This document shows, piece after piece, positions 26,253 to 36,100 of a DNA stretch of 64,000 bases. The notes under the pieces are model-generated. The model had not been told where the DNA came from. It was given only the letters and a program-made list of their open reading frames with translations, and ran no database searches. Made by a program: the position numbers and the translations under genes. Source of the DNA: Nocardia farcinica (GTDB lineage Bacteria; Actinomycetota; Actinomycetes; Mycobacteriales; Mycobacteriaceae); assembly GCF_001182745.1 (NCBI RefSeq), contig NZ_LN868938.1, forward strand, positions 1,302,001 through 1,366,000. The letters are read 5' to 3'. The number at the start of each line of letters is the position of its first letter. Position 1 is the stretch's first letter.

Positions 26253-27716
26253 GTGACCGATCGCGAGGGCGCGCTGCTTGCCACCGCGCCGCACCAATTG
26301 TTCATCGGCGGCGAATGGGTCGACGCCACCGGCGGCGCCACCTTCGCGGTGCACGATCCCGCCACCGGCGAGATCGTGCGCGAGGTCGCCGACGCCACCG
26401 CAGAGGACGCCGTGCGCGCCCTCGACGCCGCCGTCGCCGCCCAGGAGTCGTGGGCGGCCACCGCTCCGCGCACTCGCAGCGAGATCCTGCGCCGCGCCTG
26501 GGAACTCGTGCAGGAGCGGGCCGAGGACCTGGCGCTGCTGATGACCCTGGAGATGGGCAAGCCGCTGGCCGAGGCGCGCGGTGAGGTCACCTACGGTGGC
26601 GAGTTCCTGCGCTGGTTCAGCGAAGAGGCGGTGCGCATCCACGGCCGCTACGGGCTCAATCCCGAGGGCACCGGGCAGATGATCGTCTCCCAGCGCCCGG
26701 TCGGGCCCTGCTACTTCATCACGCCCTGGAACTTCCCGTTCGCGATGGCGACCCGCAAGATCGCCCCCGCCCTGGCCGCGGGCTGCACGGTGGTGGTGAA
26801 GCCACCCCAGCTCACCCCGCTGACCACCCTGTTCTTCACCGGTCTGCTCGCCGAGGCCGGGCTGCCCGCGGGCGTGGTGAACGTGGTGACATCCACGTCC
26901 TCGCGGCGGGTGTCGGCGCCGATCATCGCCGACTCCCGGCTGCGCAAACTCTCCTTCACCGGCTCGACGGAGGTCGGCAGGCAGCTCATCGCCCAGGCCG
27001 CCGACAACGTGCTGCGGGTGTCGATGGAGCTCGGCGGCAACGCGCCGTTCGTGGTGTTCGAGGACGCCGACCTGGACAAGGCCGTCGAGGGCGCGCTGGC
27101 GGCCAAGTTCCGCAACATCGGCCAGGCCTGCACGGCCGCCAACCGGTTCATCGTGCACGAACAGGTGGCCGAGGAGTTCGCCGCGCGGGTCACCGAACGG
27201 GTCGCGGCCATGAAGATCGGCCGCGGCACCGAGGACGGCGTCACCATCGGTCCGCTCATCGATGACGACGCCGTCGCCAAGGCCCACGAATTGGTCACCG
27301 ACGCCACCGCCCGCGGCGCGGTGGTGCGCACCGGCGGCGAACGGATCGACGGCCCGGGCAGCTTCTACCGGCCCACCGTGCTCACCGGCGTCACCGAGGG
27401 CAGTGCGATCCTGCGCGAGGAGATCTTCGGCCCGGTGCTGGCCATCGCCACCTTCACCACCGAGGACGAGGCGGTGCGCCTGGCCAACAACACCGAATAC
27501 GGCCTGGTGTCCTACGTCTACACCCGGGACCTGGCCCGCGGCCACCGCATGATCGACAAGCTCGAGACCGGCATGATGGGCCTCAACGCCGGCGTCGTCT
27601 CCAACGCCGCCGCCCCCTTCGGCGGCGTCAAACAGTCCGGCGTCGGCCGCGAGGGCGGCTTCGAGGGCATTCACGAATTCCTCTCCACGAAATACACGCT
27701 GATCCCCGCCAGCTAG
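26253..27716 (+). CDS. gabD: Succinate-semialdehyde dehydrogenase
   Basis: A 487-residue NAD(P)-dependent aldehyde dehydrogenase of the GabD group. Key parts are TPWNFPFAMATRKIAPALAA, KPPQLTPLT, FTGSTEVGRQLI, MELGGNAPFVVFEDADLDKA and the nucleophilic Cys of GQACTAANR near residue 291. The pattern FGGVKQSGVGREGGFEGIHE near the end is typical of GabD. The GTG at 26253 is chosen because AGGAG lies seven bases upstream; an overlapping ATG at 26248 reaches a stop after two codons. It converts the aldolase product into succinate, completing the pathway to central metabolism. It is the last gene before a strong inverted repeat. Confidence 0.88.
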   Translation: MTDREGALLATAPHQLFIGGEWVDATGGATFAVHDPATGEIVREVADATAEDAVRALDAAVAAQESWAATAPRTRSEILRRAWELVQERAEDLALLMTLEMGKPLAEARGEVTYGGEFLRWFSEEAVRIHGRYGLNPEGTGQMIVSQRPVGPCYFITPWNFPFAMATRKIAPALAAGCTVVVKPPQLTPLTTLFFTGLLAEAGLPAGVVNVVTSTSSRRVSAPIIADSRLRKLSFTGSTEVGRQLIAQAADNVLRVSMELGGNAPFVVFEDADLDKAVEGALAAKFRNIGQACTAANRFIVHEQVAEEFAARVTERVAAMKIGRGTEDGVTIGPLIDDDAVAKAHELVTDATARGAVVRTGGERIDGPGSFYRPTVLTGVTEGSAILREEIFGPVLAIATFTTEDEAVRLANNTEYGLVSYVYTRDLARGHRMIDKLETGMMGLNAGVVSNAAAPFGGVKQSGVGREGGFEGIHEFLSTKYTLIPAS

Positions 27717-27770
27717 CCGGGCCGCCCGCCGCGCGAGCCACGAGCCGTGTAAGGCCGTCCCACCCGCACC

Positions 27771-27819
27771 GGCGATCGCGGCGCCGCACCCGTTCCGGGG
27801 CGCGGCGCCGATGATCGCC
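27771..27819. terminator. Long inverted repeat after the homoprotocatechuate operon
   Basis: The arms GGCGATCGCGGCGCCGC (27771-27787) and GCGGCGCCG-AT-GATCGCC (27802-27819) pair over about 16 bp with a two-base bulge and a 14-base loop. It lies 55 bases after the succinate-semialdehyde dehydrogenase stop and before the methyltransferase start, where the operon should end. No T-run follows, as is common in high-GC actinobacteria. Confidence 0.6.
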
Positions 27820-27885
27820 CGCGGTGTGCGACGATGCGGCGAGACCGGGGTGCGAACCGGTGGCCGACCCGAGGAGGACGCGACG

Positions 27886-28509
27886 ATGGACAACCAGGGT
27901 GAGCGCATTCCGAGCAAGTGGGAGGAGATCACCGCCGCCGATCCGACCCATTCCCGCCGTTATGTCGAGCGGTTCCGGAATCTGGCCGCCGAGGGACACG
28001 ACATCGTGGGCGAGGCGCGGTTGATCGATGCGATGCTGCCGCGCGGCGGGCGCGTGCTGGACGCCGGGTGCGGGCCGGGCAGGCTCGGCGGCTACCTCTA
28101 CGCGGTCGGGCACACCGTGGTCGGCGTCGACGTCGACCCGGAGCTGATCGCCGCCGCCGAGGCGGACCATCCGGGGCCGACCTGGCTGGTCGGCGACCTC
28201 GCCGAACTGGATCTGCCGGCGCGCGGTATCGCCGCCGATTTCGATGCCATCGTGTGCGCGGGCAATGTGATGACCTTCGTCGCGCCCGAGACCCGCGGTG
28301 CGGTGCTGCGTGGTTTCGCCCGGCACCTCGCGCCGGAGGGCCGGGCGGTCGTGGGTTTCGGTGCGGGCCGCGGCTACGAGTTCGCCGAATTCCTCGCCGA
28401 CGTCACCCTGCACGGTTTCGCCGTCGACGTGCTGCTGTCCACCTGGGATCTGCGCCCCTTCACCGAGGATTCGGAGTTCCTGGTCGCGGTGCTGTCCCGC
28501 GCAGAGTAG
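27886..28509 (+). CDS. Class I SAM-dependent methyltransferase
   Basis: A 207-residue methyltransferase. Motif I is RVLDAGCGPGRLGGYL (residues ~57-72), followed by VVGVDVDPELIAAAEADHP, the acidic ribose-binding strand, and WLVGDLAELDLP with motif post-I. The C-terminal part contains VVGFGAGRGYEFAEFLAD. The small size and the absence of an extra domain fit the broad Methyltransf_11/25 group, so the substrate cannot be named. GAGGAGG nine bases before the ATG supports the start at 27886. It stands after the terminator of the aromatic operon and converges with an SDR gene, so it looks monocistronic. Confidence 0.8.
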   Translation: MDNQGERIPSKWEEITAADPTHSRRYVERFRNLAAEGHDIVGEARLIDAMLPRGGRVLDAGCGPGRLGGYLYAVGHTVVGVDVDPELIAAAEADHPGPTWLVGDLAELDLPARGIAADFDAIVCAGNVMTFVAPETRGAVLRGFARHLAPEGRAVVGFGAGRGYEFAEFLADVTLHGFAVDVLLSTWDLRPFTEDSEFLVAVLSRAE

Positions 28510-28544
28510 TTCGGGGCCGGACACGGCCGTCCCTTGTCGCGGCG

Positions 28545-29315
28545 TCAGCGGGCGACGGTGCCGCCGTCGACGAGGAAGGTCTGGCCGGTGATGAAACTGC
28601 CCGCGTCCGAACACAACAGCAGCGCGGCGCCGACCATCTCGTCGGGTTCGGCGATGCGGCGCAGCAGCGGGGCCTGCGCCATCGCCGCGATGAACTCCGG
28701 CGGGTTCTTGCGCACCATGTCGGTGTTCACCGCGCCCGGCGCCATCGCGTTGACGCGGATGCCGTCGGCGGCGAACTCGGCCGCCATCGCCCGGGTGAAC
28801 GACAGCAGTGCCGCCTTGCCCGCCGCATACATCGACAGTCCGGGCGCGAACTGCAGGGCCGCGACCGAGCCCAGATTGAGCACCGCGGCGTGCTCGCTGG
28901 CGCGCAGATGCGGTAGCGCCGCCTGCACCAAAAACAGTGGGCCCTGCACATTGACGCCGAAGGACTTGTCCACGGCTTCCGGCGCCATCGTCGCCAGCGG
29001 CTGCGCGAGCGCGTTCGCCGCGTTGTTGACCACGATGTCGATGCCCCCGAAGGCCGACACCGCGGTGTCGACCAGCGCTCGCAGCGAGTCGATCTCGCCC
29101 AGGTGGGTCGGCACGCCCACGGCCTGCGCACCGAGCTCGCGCAACCGCGCCGCGGCCTGCTCACACGCCTCCGGCTTGCGGCTGGCGACGACGAGATTCG
29201 CACCCGCGCAAGCGAATCCCTCGGCGATGGCCAGGCCGATCCCGCGGGTGCCGCCGGTGACGATCGCGGTCCGCCCGCTCAGGTCGAACAGCTTCCGGAA
29301 GGAGTCCTCGTCCAC
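28545..29315 (-). CDS. Short-chain dehydrogenase/reductase
   Basis: A 256-residue classical SDR. The cofactor motif TAIVTGGTRGIGLAIAEG covers residues ~16-33, NNAANAL supplies the strand-4 motif, and the catalytic triad is Ser in LNLGSVAAL, Tyr and Lys in YAAGKAALL. The TGxxxGxG motif with R after it suggests NADP or NAD ambiguously. The end, TFLVDGGTVAR, is the usual C-terminal motif. The start at GTG 29315 is preferred because homology starts there and GAGAGG lies upstream; a longer frame begins at 29354. The substrate is unknown. It converges with the methyltransferase. Confidence 0.85.
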   Translation of the reverse strand: MDEDSFRKLFDLSGRTAIVTGGTRGIGLAIAEGFACAGANLVVASRKPEACEQAAARLRELGAQAVGVPTHLGEIDSLRALVDTAVSAFGGIDIVVNNAANALAQPLATMAPEAVDKSFGVNVQGPLFLVQAALPHLRASEHAAVLNLGSVAALQFAPGLSMYAAGKAALLSFTRAMAAEFAADGIRVNAMAPGAVNTDMVRKNPPEFIAAMAQAPLLRRIAEPDEMVGAALLLCSDAGSFITGQTFLVDGGTVAR

Positions 29316-29417
29316 GGACCAGCCTCTCGCTCGGCGGGCGGCAGCGCCCGGCACCGCGGCCGCATAACGCGCTCTACGGCCGCAGCCAGTTCTACCAGGA
29401 GGCGCCGCCGGGCGGAA

Positions 29418-29738
29418 TCACCCGCCGCGGCTCGCGCGGGCGACCAGGCGGGCCGAACCGGAGGACAGGTCGATCTCGTCGCGCGGCGGCGCACCGTCGG
29501 ACTTGTCCTCGCGGTGCATGAGGGTGGTGCGGCGCTGTTCGAACTCGATGTGCTTGGAGCCCTGGAACACCGCGGTGACTTCCTCGAACCCGGCCGCCGC
29601 CACCGGCCGCGATGTCCGCCGCTTGGTCCAGGGCAGGATGCGGCTGCCGGTGAGGCGGTTCCAAGCGACTTCGGCGAACGCGAGCAGGACCAGCAGCACG
29701 GCCAACCCGGGAATGGTCATGGCGACGAGAAAGCCCAT
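29418..29738 (-). CDS. Small single-pass membrane protein, DUF6191-like
   Basis: A 106-residue protein with one N-terminal transmembrane helix (MTIPGLAVLLVLLAFAEVAW, about residues 7-26) and a hydrophilic cytoplasmic part. The conserved soluble segment FEEVTAVFQGSKHIEFEQRR then TTLMHREDKSDGAPP matches, by eye, the DUF6191 family of actinobacterial membrane proteins of unknown function. ATG at 29738. It stands alone, between the SDR gene and a remnant of a sigma-factor-like domain, and has no obvious partner. Confidence 0.65.
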   Translation of the reverse strand: MGFLVAMTIPGLAVLLVLLAFAEVAWNRLTGSRILPWTKRRTSRPVAAAGFEEVTAVFQGSKHIEFEQRRTTLMHREDKSDGAPPRDEIDLSSGSARLVARASRGG

Positions 29739-29840
29739 GCCCCGACCGTACCGAAGCCGGTGACGCACGTCACCGACGCCGGCTGTCAGGAGCGCGCTCG
29801 GCCGCGCCAGGACGCTCATCCGCTTTTCCGGGAGATCCCC

Positions 29841-30116
29841 GTGCGGATCGCCTACGCGATCCGCACGGGGTTCCGCGCGTCCCCGGCCAAGCGACGCCTC
29901 GTCGGCGGTCCGGTCTCGCTGCATGCCGCGGTGGTCAACGGCTGCCCGGCCCTGCTGTTCGTGGCGGCGGACCGGGTCGTGGGTGCCACCGTCCTGGAGG
30001 TTCGCGACGGGCGGATCGCCGGGGTGCGCGGTATCGCGGCCGCGGCGCGGCTCGACCGGCTCAGCCGGGAATGGTATCGGCGTGGGCATCCGGACGCGCT
30101 GATCGAAGCGTGGTAA
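29841..30116 (+). pseudogene. Remnant resembling the C-terminal domain of a SigJ/ECF41 sigma factor
   Basis: A 91-codon open frame starting with GTG. The segment VVNGCPALLFVAADRVVGAT then VLEVRDGRIAGVRGIAAAAR closely follows the pattern seen at the C-terminal SnoaL-like domain of SigJ/ECF41 sigma factors (substrate pocket strand, then D-G-R-I-x-G-V/I-x-x-x-x-x-P-x-K-L). The sigma2 and sigma4 regions that should come before it are absent from the 100 bases upstream, which hold no sigma-like frame. It is therefore either a deletion remnant or a small stand-alone protein. GGGAGA lies seven bases before the GTG, so expression is not excluded. Confidence 0.45.
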
Positions 30117-30283
30117 TCGCCCTGCCGCCAACAGCTTTCGCGTCTCCGACCGATTCCGCCGACCGCCGGCGCGGATCGGACGCATCGTCGCGCCGACACG
30201 GATCGGACGTTCCGTCCGGGTAGCCGTTCGGTCCAGGCCCGGATTTGCGGCCCGGCAGACGACCAGCCGGGGCGCGCTATTGC

Positions 30284-30299
30284 GTGCGCACGTGCGCAC
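30284..30299. promoter_or_regulatory. Perfect 16-bp palindrome before the MFS-ArsR operon
   Basis: GTGCGCACGTGCGCAC is a perfect palindrome ending 28 bases before the MFS GTG start; CATAGT right after it could serve as the -10. Position and symmetry suit a dimeric ArsR-family repressor, and the ArsR gene is the second gene of the operon. High GC makes such palindromes more frequent by chance, so confidence is moderate. Confidence 0.45.
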
Positions 30300-30327
30300 A
30301 CATAGTCTCCTCATGGGAGGTGGTTCG

Positions 30328-31560
30328 GTGCGGCACGTGCTCGCTCACCCGGTGTTCCGGCGGTTGTTCGCCGCGCAGGCGGTGGCACTGGCCGGAACGG
30401 GGCTGTTGACGGTAGCGCTCGGGCTGCTCGCCTACGACCTGGCCGGTTCCGCCGCGGGCGCGGTGCTCGGCACCGCGCTCGCGATCAAGATGGCCGCGTA
30501 TGTCGGTGTCGCACCGGTGATCACGGCGCTGACCGAGCGGCTACCGCGCCGCACGATCCTCGTCGCCGCCGACACGGTGCGCGCGACGGTCGCGCTGCTG
30601 CTGCTCGCCGTCGACGAGGTCTGGCAGATCTACGCGCTCATCGTCGTCCTCCAAGCGGCCTCGGCCACCTTCACGCCCACCTTCCAGGCGATCATCCCCG
30701 CGGTGTTGCCGGACGAGCGCGACTACACCCGCGCCCTGTCGCTGTCGCGGCTGGCCTACGACCTGGAAGCCCTGCTGTCGCCACTGCTCGCCGCGGCCGT
30801 CCTCACCGTGGCGGGCTACCACTGGTTGTTCCTCGGCACCGTGGGCGGTTTCGCCGTCTCGGCACTGCTGGTGACGACCACGCCGCTGCCCGCCCCGGCC
30901 TGCGTCCGACCGCAACCGCTGACCTCCCGCATCCTCGCGGGCGCCCGGATCCTCACGACGCGGCCGGTGCTGCGCGGACTGCTCGCGATGAACATGACCG
31001 TGGCGGCGGGAACCGCGCTCGTGCTGGTCGACACCGTCGTGTACGTCCGCGACGTGCTCGGCGGCACCGACGTCGGTGTCGCGCTCGCGACCGGCTGCTT
31101 CGGCGCGGGCTCGATGACGGCCGCACTGCTCGTCCCCCGGCTGCTGCGCACGTGCACGGACCGGGCCCTCATGCTCACCGGCGCCGCCCTGGTGCCCATC
31201 GCGCTCACCGTGACCGCGGGATGGCTGGCGATCGGTGCCCGCCCGAGCCTCGGATGGGGCGTACTCGGCGGCTGCTGGTTCGTGCTCGGCGCGGGCACCG
31301 CGCTGGTGAACACGCCCGCGGCGCGGCTGCTGCGTGCCCAGGCCGGCGAGTCCGAGCTACCCGCCGTCTTCAGCGCCCAGTTCTCGCTCTCGCACGCGTG
31401 TTTCCTGCTCACCTACCCGATCGCCGGATGGCTCGGCGTCCGGGCAGGCCACGCGGTGCCGGCCGGCCTGCTGGCGGTGCTGGCTACACTCGCAACCAGC
31501 ACCGCCGCCCGACTGTGGCCGGCGGGCCCGCCGATCGGAGCGGTTCCGGCGAGACGATGA
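30328..31560 (+). CDS. MFS transporter (exporter-like)
   Basis: A 410-residue major facilitator protein with about 12 helices. The N-terminus, HPVFRRLFAAQAVALAGTGL, is typical of the MFS_3/drug-exporter branch, and the cytoplasmic loop LTERLPRRTILVAADTVRA corresponds to the loop 2-3 motif. Start: GTG at 30328 with GGGAGG eight bases upstream is preferred over the ATG at 30313. The four-base ATGA overlap with the ArsR gene means the pump and its regulator are coupled. It probably exports a compound or metal complex to which the ArsR protein responds; the substrate is not evident. Confidence 0.8.
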   Translation: MRHVLAHPVFRRLFAAQAVALAGTGLLTVALGLLAYDLAGSAAGAVLGTALAIKMAAYVGVAPVITALTERLPRRTILVAADTVRATVALLLLAVDEVWQIYALIVVLQAASATFTPTFQAIIPAVLPDERDYTRALSLSRLAYDLEALLSPLLAAAVLTVAGYHWLFLGTVGGFAVSALLVTTTPLPAPACVRPQPLTSRILAGARILTTRPVLRGLLAMNMTVAAGTALVLVDTVVYVRDVLGGTDVGVALATGCFGAGSMTAALLVPRLLRTCTDRALMLTGAALVPIALTVTAGWLAIGARPSLGWGVLGGCWFVLGAGTALVNTPAARLLRAQAGESELPAVFSAQFSLSHACFLLTYPIAGWLGVRAGHAVPAGLLAVLATLATSTAARLWPAGPPIGAVPARR

Positions 31561-31943
31561 GAGTGGTGAGGGCGATGGCCGAGCGCGTGGCAGGCGAGCC
31601 GGCGTCCCGCGCCAGCCTGCGCCACCCGGTCTCGCCCGATCACCGTCGCCTCGAAGCCGCCACGGGCATCTTCCAGATGCTGGCCGACCCGACCCGCCTG
31701 CACCTGCTGTGGCTGCTCAGCCACGGCGAAGCCGATGTGACCGCGCTGGTGGAGTCCTGCGGGGCGGCGCGCACCGCGGTCAGCCAGCATCTGGCGAAGC
31801 TGCGGTTCACCGGCCTGGTCGACACCCGGCGCGAGGGACGGCGCGTCATCTACCGGCTGCGCGGCGGGCACGTCGCGCGCCTGGTGCAGGAGGGCCTCAA
31901 CCAGGCCGATCACCTCGTCACCGGCGAACCACCGCACGAATGA
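31557..31943 (+). CDS. ArsR/SmtB-family transcriptional regulator
   Basis: A 128-residue ArsR repressor. The helix-turn-helix is FQMLADPTRLHLLWLLSHG (alpha-2 region), then DVTALVESCGAARTAVSQHLAKLR with the recognition helix, and a wing DTRREGRRVIYRL. The alpha-5 segment, GGHVARLVQEGLNQADHL, contains two His residues and an Asp that might form a metal site like those of NmtR/CzrA-type sensors, and one Cys sits in the alpha-3 turn. The start at 31557 overlaps the MFS stop; an ATG at 31575 is also possible. Together with the upstream palindrome this looks like an autoregulated export operon. Confidence 0.85.
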   Translation: MRVVRAMAERVAGEPASRASLRHPVSPDHRRLEAATGIFQMLADPTRLHLLWLLSHGEADVTALVESCGAARTAVSQHLAKLRFTGLVDTRREGRRVIYRLRGGHVARLVQEGLNQADHLVTGEPPHE

Positions 31944-31948
31944 TCCCC

Positions 31949-31963
31949 GGGGACGAAAGTCCC
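31949..31963. promoter_or_regulatory. DevR/DosR-like box GGGGACGAAAGTCCC
   Basis: The sequence keeps the GGGAC-nnn-AGTCCC-like core of the mycobacterial dormancy box (a near-palindrome centred on GAA). It lies about 171 bases before the Acg-like nitroreductase, a protein class under DosR control in Mycobacterium tuberculosis. It sits directly on the left edge of a universal stress protein remnant, whose own promoter it may once have served. Confidence 0.5.
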
Positions 31964-32029
31964 ACGCCGAATGCCCATATCCTGGTTCGACGCGCCCACT
32001 GCCCCGTCCTGGTCGTCCACGAGCGGTGA
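31961..32029 (+). pseudogene. C-terminal remnant of a universal stress protein gene
   Basis: Twenty-two codons ending in a stop read PTPNAHILVRRAHCPVLVVH plus two residues. The segment R/H-A-H-C-P-V-L-V-V is the characteristic last strand of UspA-type stress proteins. Nothing of the ATP-binding G-x(2)-G-x(9)-G-S/T part is present upstream, so the gene has been cut away. DosR-regulated regions normally carry Usp genes beside Acg-type nitroreductases, which supports the reading. Confidence 0.5.
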
Positions 32030-32133
32030 GCCGCCGTTAGAGTCGTCGGTCCCTTCGGGCAGGGCCGGTCGGCCCGCGGCCGGGACGATCCGACCCTGGC
32101 CCGACCCGACGCGCACGGACCACACTGGAACAC

Positions 32134-33135
32134 ATGACCGACAACGATGCGCGCGCTCCGATTCCGGTGCCCGACCAGCAGACCTTGCTCGCGGTCATGC
32201 GCCGCGCGGCCAGGGCGCCGTCGCTGCACAACACCCAGCCGTGGCGGTGGGAGTTCGACGGCCGGGAACTGCGCCTGTTCCGCGACGACGACCGGCTGCT
32301 CGACGCCGCCGACCCGAACGGCAGGCAGCTGGTCATCAGCTGCGGCGCGATGCTGCACCACGTGCGCACCGCCTTCGCCGCCGCGGGCTGGCACACCGAC
32401 ACCGAGCGGCTGCCCGCACCCGACCGACCCGATCTCCTGGCCGCCCTCACCTTCCGACCCTGGCCCGACCCGCCGCCCGGCGTGCGAGTCCGGGCGGAGG
32501 CGATCGATCACCGCCGCACCGACCGGCTGCCCCTCGATCCGCCACCCGACTTCGGCGGACTCGAACACATCGCCCGCAAACTCGCCGACCCGCACGACGT
32601 GACCGTCGGCGTCCTCGACGAAACCGCGCCGGCCCGCTTGGCCGCCGCCTCCGAACACTCCACCGCCCTGCGCCACTACGACATGCCCTACCAGGCCGAG
32701 CTGCGCTGGTGGACCGGCCACGAGCACGGTGAACACGGCGTCCCCGCCCACGCCCTCGCCTCGCCGGACGAGGCCGCTCGGGTGCCGGTCGGTCGCCCCT
32801 TCCCGCCCGCGGGGCCCTCGGCCCGCCGCGGCGACCAGCCCGACCGCGCCGGACTGCTGGTGCTCAGCACAGGCGGCGACACCGTGTCGTCGTGGCTGCA
32901 CGCGGGTGAAGCGCTCTCGGCGATCCTGCTGGAGTGCACGGCCGACGGGCTGGCCACCTGCCCGCTGACCCACATCACCGAGCTGGCCACCACCCGGCAG
33001 CTGCTGGCGAATCTCGCGGGCCGGGCGGGCGTGCCCCAGGTCGTCGTCCGGGTGGGTGTCGCGCCGGGCAACGAGTACCACGTGCCGACCCCCCGTCGCA
33101 GGCCGGACGAATTCCTCACCGTGCTCGGCGGCTGA
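32134..33135 (+). CDS. Acg-like nitroreductase-family FMN-binding protein
   Basis: A 333-residue member of the Acg group, a tandem and degenerate form of the nitroreductase fold. N-terminal residues include RAARAPSLHNTQPWRWEFDG (FMN-proximal S-x-x-N-x-Q-P-W-x-W), a hallmark of Acg and its DosR-regulon relatives; the C-terminal half has the second nitroreductase-like half with EALSAILLECTADGLATCPL. Mycobacterial Acg stores FMN under a lid and is thought to sequester flavin rather than reduce nitro compounds. A DosR-like box lies upstream. The stop is 49 bases before the GH65 fusion gene, so the two could be cotranscribed. Confidence 0.85.
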   Translation: MTDNDARAPIPVPDQQTLLAVMRRAARAPSLHNTQPWRWEFDGRELRLFRDDDRLLDAADPNGRQLVISCGAMLHHVRTAFAAAGWHTDTERLPAPDRPDLLAALTFRPWPDPPPGVRVRAEAIDHRRTDRLPLDPPPDFGGLEHIARKLADPHDVTVGVLDETAPARLAAASEHSTALRHYDMPYQAELRWWTGHEHGEHGVPAHALASPDEAARVPVGRPFPPAGPSARRGDQPDRAGLLVLSTGGDTVSSWLHAGEALSAILLECTADGLATCPLTHITELATTRQLLANLAGRAGVPQVVVRVGVAPGNEYHVPTPRRRPDEFLTVLGG

Positions 33136-33184
33136 GCGGCCTTCGGGCTGTTCGATCCCGCCGAACCGGGTATTCCTCCTGCCG

Positions 33185-36100
33185 ATGCGACTGGAACATC
33201 TACCCGCTCCGCTGGGCCGAACGCAGAACGACTACGGCGCTGTCGTGTTCGACATGGACGGCGTCGTCACCGACACCGCCGCCGTGCACGCGGCAGCCTG
33301 GAAGACGCTCTTCGACGAGGCGTTGGGTCGCGTGCGCGGACCCGACGAACCCGAATTCGACATCGTCGAGGACTACCGCCGCTGGGTGGACGGCCGCAGC
33401 CGGGAGGACGGTGTCCGCGAGTTCCTGTCCTCGCGCGGCATCACCCTGCCCGAGGGCGAGCCCGACGACGAAAGGGGCGCGTTGACCGTGTCCGGCCTGT
33501 CCCGTCGCAAACAGGACCTGTTCACCGCCGAACTCGACCGCAACGGCGTCCGCGTCTTCCCCGACGCCGCCGAGCTGCTGCGCCGGCTGCGCGCGACGGG
33601 CGTGCCGACGGCGCTGGTCACCGCCAGCCGCAACAGTGCGGCCGTGTTGGCGGCCGCGGGCCTGGCTGAGCTTTTCACCGTGCGCGTGGACGGCACCGAC
33701 GCCGCACGGCTCGGCCTGCCCGGCAAGCCCGATCCGGCGATGTTCCTCGAGGCCGCGTGCCGGCTGGGGGTCGCGCCCATCGACGCCGCGGTGCTCGAGG
33801 ACGCCACCTCCGGTGTCCGTGCCGCGGCCACGGGTGGGTTCGGCCTCGTCGTCGGCGTGGACCGCACCGGTGCCGCGTCCGGGCTGGCGGAGGCGGGCGC
33901 CGACGTCGTCGTCACCGATCTGGCCGACCTGCCGTTCGCCCCGCCCCACGGCAGCACCGCACCCCCGGTCGCGCAACGATGGGGCGGCGGTGCGACCGAC
34001 GGCAGCCCCGGCGGCTGGAACCTCATCTACGACGACTTCGTGCCCGCCCAGGAAGGCACCCGGGAAGCGTTGTGCACCACCGGAAACGGCTACTGGGCCA
34101 GCCGCGGCTCCTATCCCGGCAGCACCGCCGACACCGTCCACTACCCCGGCACCTACCTGGCGGGCGTCTACAACCGGATCACCTCCCACATCGGCGGCCG
34201 CGACGTCGAGACCGAGCACATGGTCAACGCACCGGACTGGACCTACCTCACCGTGCGGCCCGCCGACGGCCCGGTGCTGCTGCCGGGCATTCCGGAGATG
34301 GTGGCCCACCACCAGGACCTCAACCTGCGGTCCGGCGTGCTGACCACCATCGACCACTACCGGCACGGCCAGGGCAGGCGCACCAAGGTCACCACCCGCC
34401 GCTTCCACTCCATGACCGACCCGCACCTGGCGGCACTCGAGGTCACCGTGGTGGCCGAGAACTGGAGCGGGCAGGTGGTGATCGAATCCCGTGTCGACGG
34501 CCGGGTCGCCAACCGCAACGTCGCCGCCGACCGGCCACTGGACGGACGACACCTGGGCCCGGGCGCCCATCACCGTCCCGACGAGGAAACCCTGCTGTAC
34601 GAGACGGTCACCCGGCAGTCGGGGGTGCGCATCGCCACCGCGATACGCACCCGCACCGAGGCCACCGTCCGCGACCGGAGTCCACTGGCCGACGAGCAGT
34701 GCCCCGGCGACCGCTTCACCCTCGACATCGACTCCGGGACAGCGGTTTCCATCGAGAAGGTCGCCGCCGTGAGCACCTCCCGCGACCGCGCCGTCAGCAC
34801 CGCCGCCCTCGACGCCGCCCACCGGATCAGGAACGCCCCCTGCCTCGCCCCGATGCTGGACGCCCACGTCACCGCCTGGGCGCGACTGTGGGACCGCTTC
34901 GGCATCCGGCTCGACGACGGCACCACCCACCGACTGGCGTTGAACCTGCACATCTTCCACGTCCTGCAGACCGTCGCCGCCGCCGACCCCGACCTCGACG
35001 CCGGGCTTCCGGCCCGCGGCCTGCACGGCGAGGCCTACCGCGGTCACATCTTCTGGGACGAACTGTTCGTCTACCCGATGCTCACCCTGCGCCGCCCCGA
35101 ACTCACCCGCGCCTTCCTGCTCTACCGCTACCGGCGCTTGCGCCGCGCCTGCGCGGCCGCCACCGCGGCCGGACTCGACGGCGCCCTGTTCCCCTGGCAG
35201 AGCGGCAGCGACGGCCGCGACGAAACCCCCGCCGAACTGCTGAACACCCGCAACGGCCAGTGGATGCCGGACAATTCGCGCCGCCAGCACCACGTCGGCC
35301 TGGCGCTGGCCTACAGCGTCTGGCAGTACTACCAGAGCACCGACGACGAGCGGTTCCTGTTCGACCACGGCGCCGAGATCGTCATCCAAGTGGCGCGCCT
35401 GTTCGCCGCCCTGGCCACCTACGACCCCGCCGACGACCGCTTCGACATCAGCGGTGTGATGGGCCCCGACGAATACCACGACGGCTACCCCGACACCCCC
35501 GGCGGCGGACTGCGCAACAACACCTACACCAATGTCCTCACCGCCTGGGTGCTCGCCCGCGCCCGCGACATCGTGCTGCTGCTCGACGGCCGCGACTGCA
35601 CCCCGCTGCGCGAACGGCTGCGACTGCGCCCCGAAGAACCCGCCCGGTGGGACCGGATCAGCAGACGGTTGCGCGTGCCCTTCCACCGCGACGGCATCAT
35701 CAGCCAGTTCGAGGGATACGAGGATCTCGCCGAATTCGATTGGGCGGCCTACCGTTCCGAGTACGGCAACATCGAACGGCTCGACCTCATCCTGCAGGCC
35801 GAAGGCGACAGCACCAACCGCTACAAACTCTCCAAACAGGCCGACGTGCTGATGCTGTTCTACCTGTTCTCGGCCGAGGAACTACGCGACATCTTCGAGC
35901 GCCTCGGCTACGCCCTGCCACCGGAACTCATCCCCCGCACCGTCGCCTACTACCTCGCCAGGACCAGCCACGGCTCCACCCTCAGCCGCCTCGCCCACGC
36001 CTGGGTGCTGGCCCGCACCGACCGCACCGCCTCGTGGTCGCTGTTCGAACAAGCCCTCGCCGCCGACCTCGCCGACACCCAGGGCGGCACCACCCGCGAA

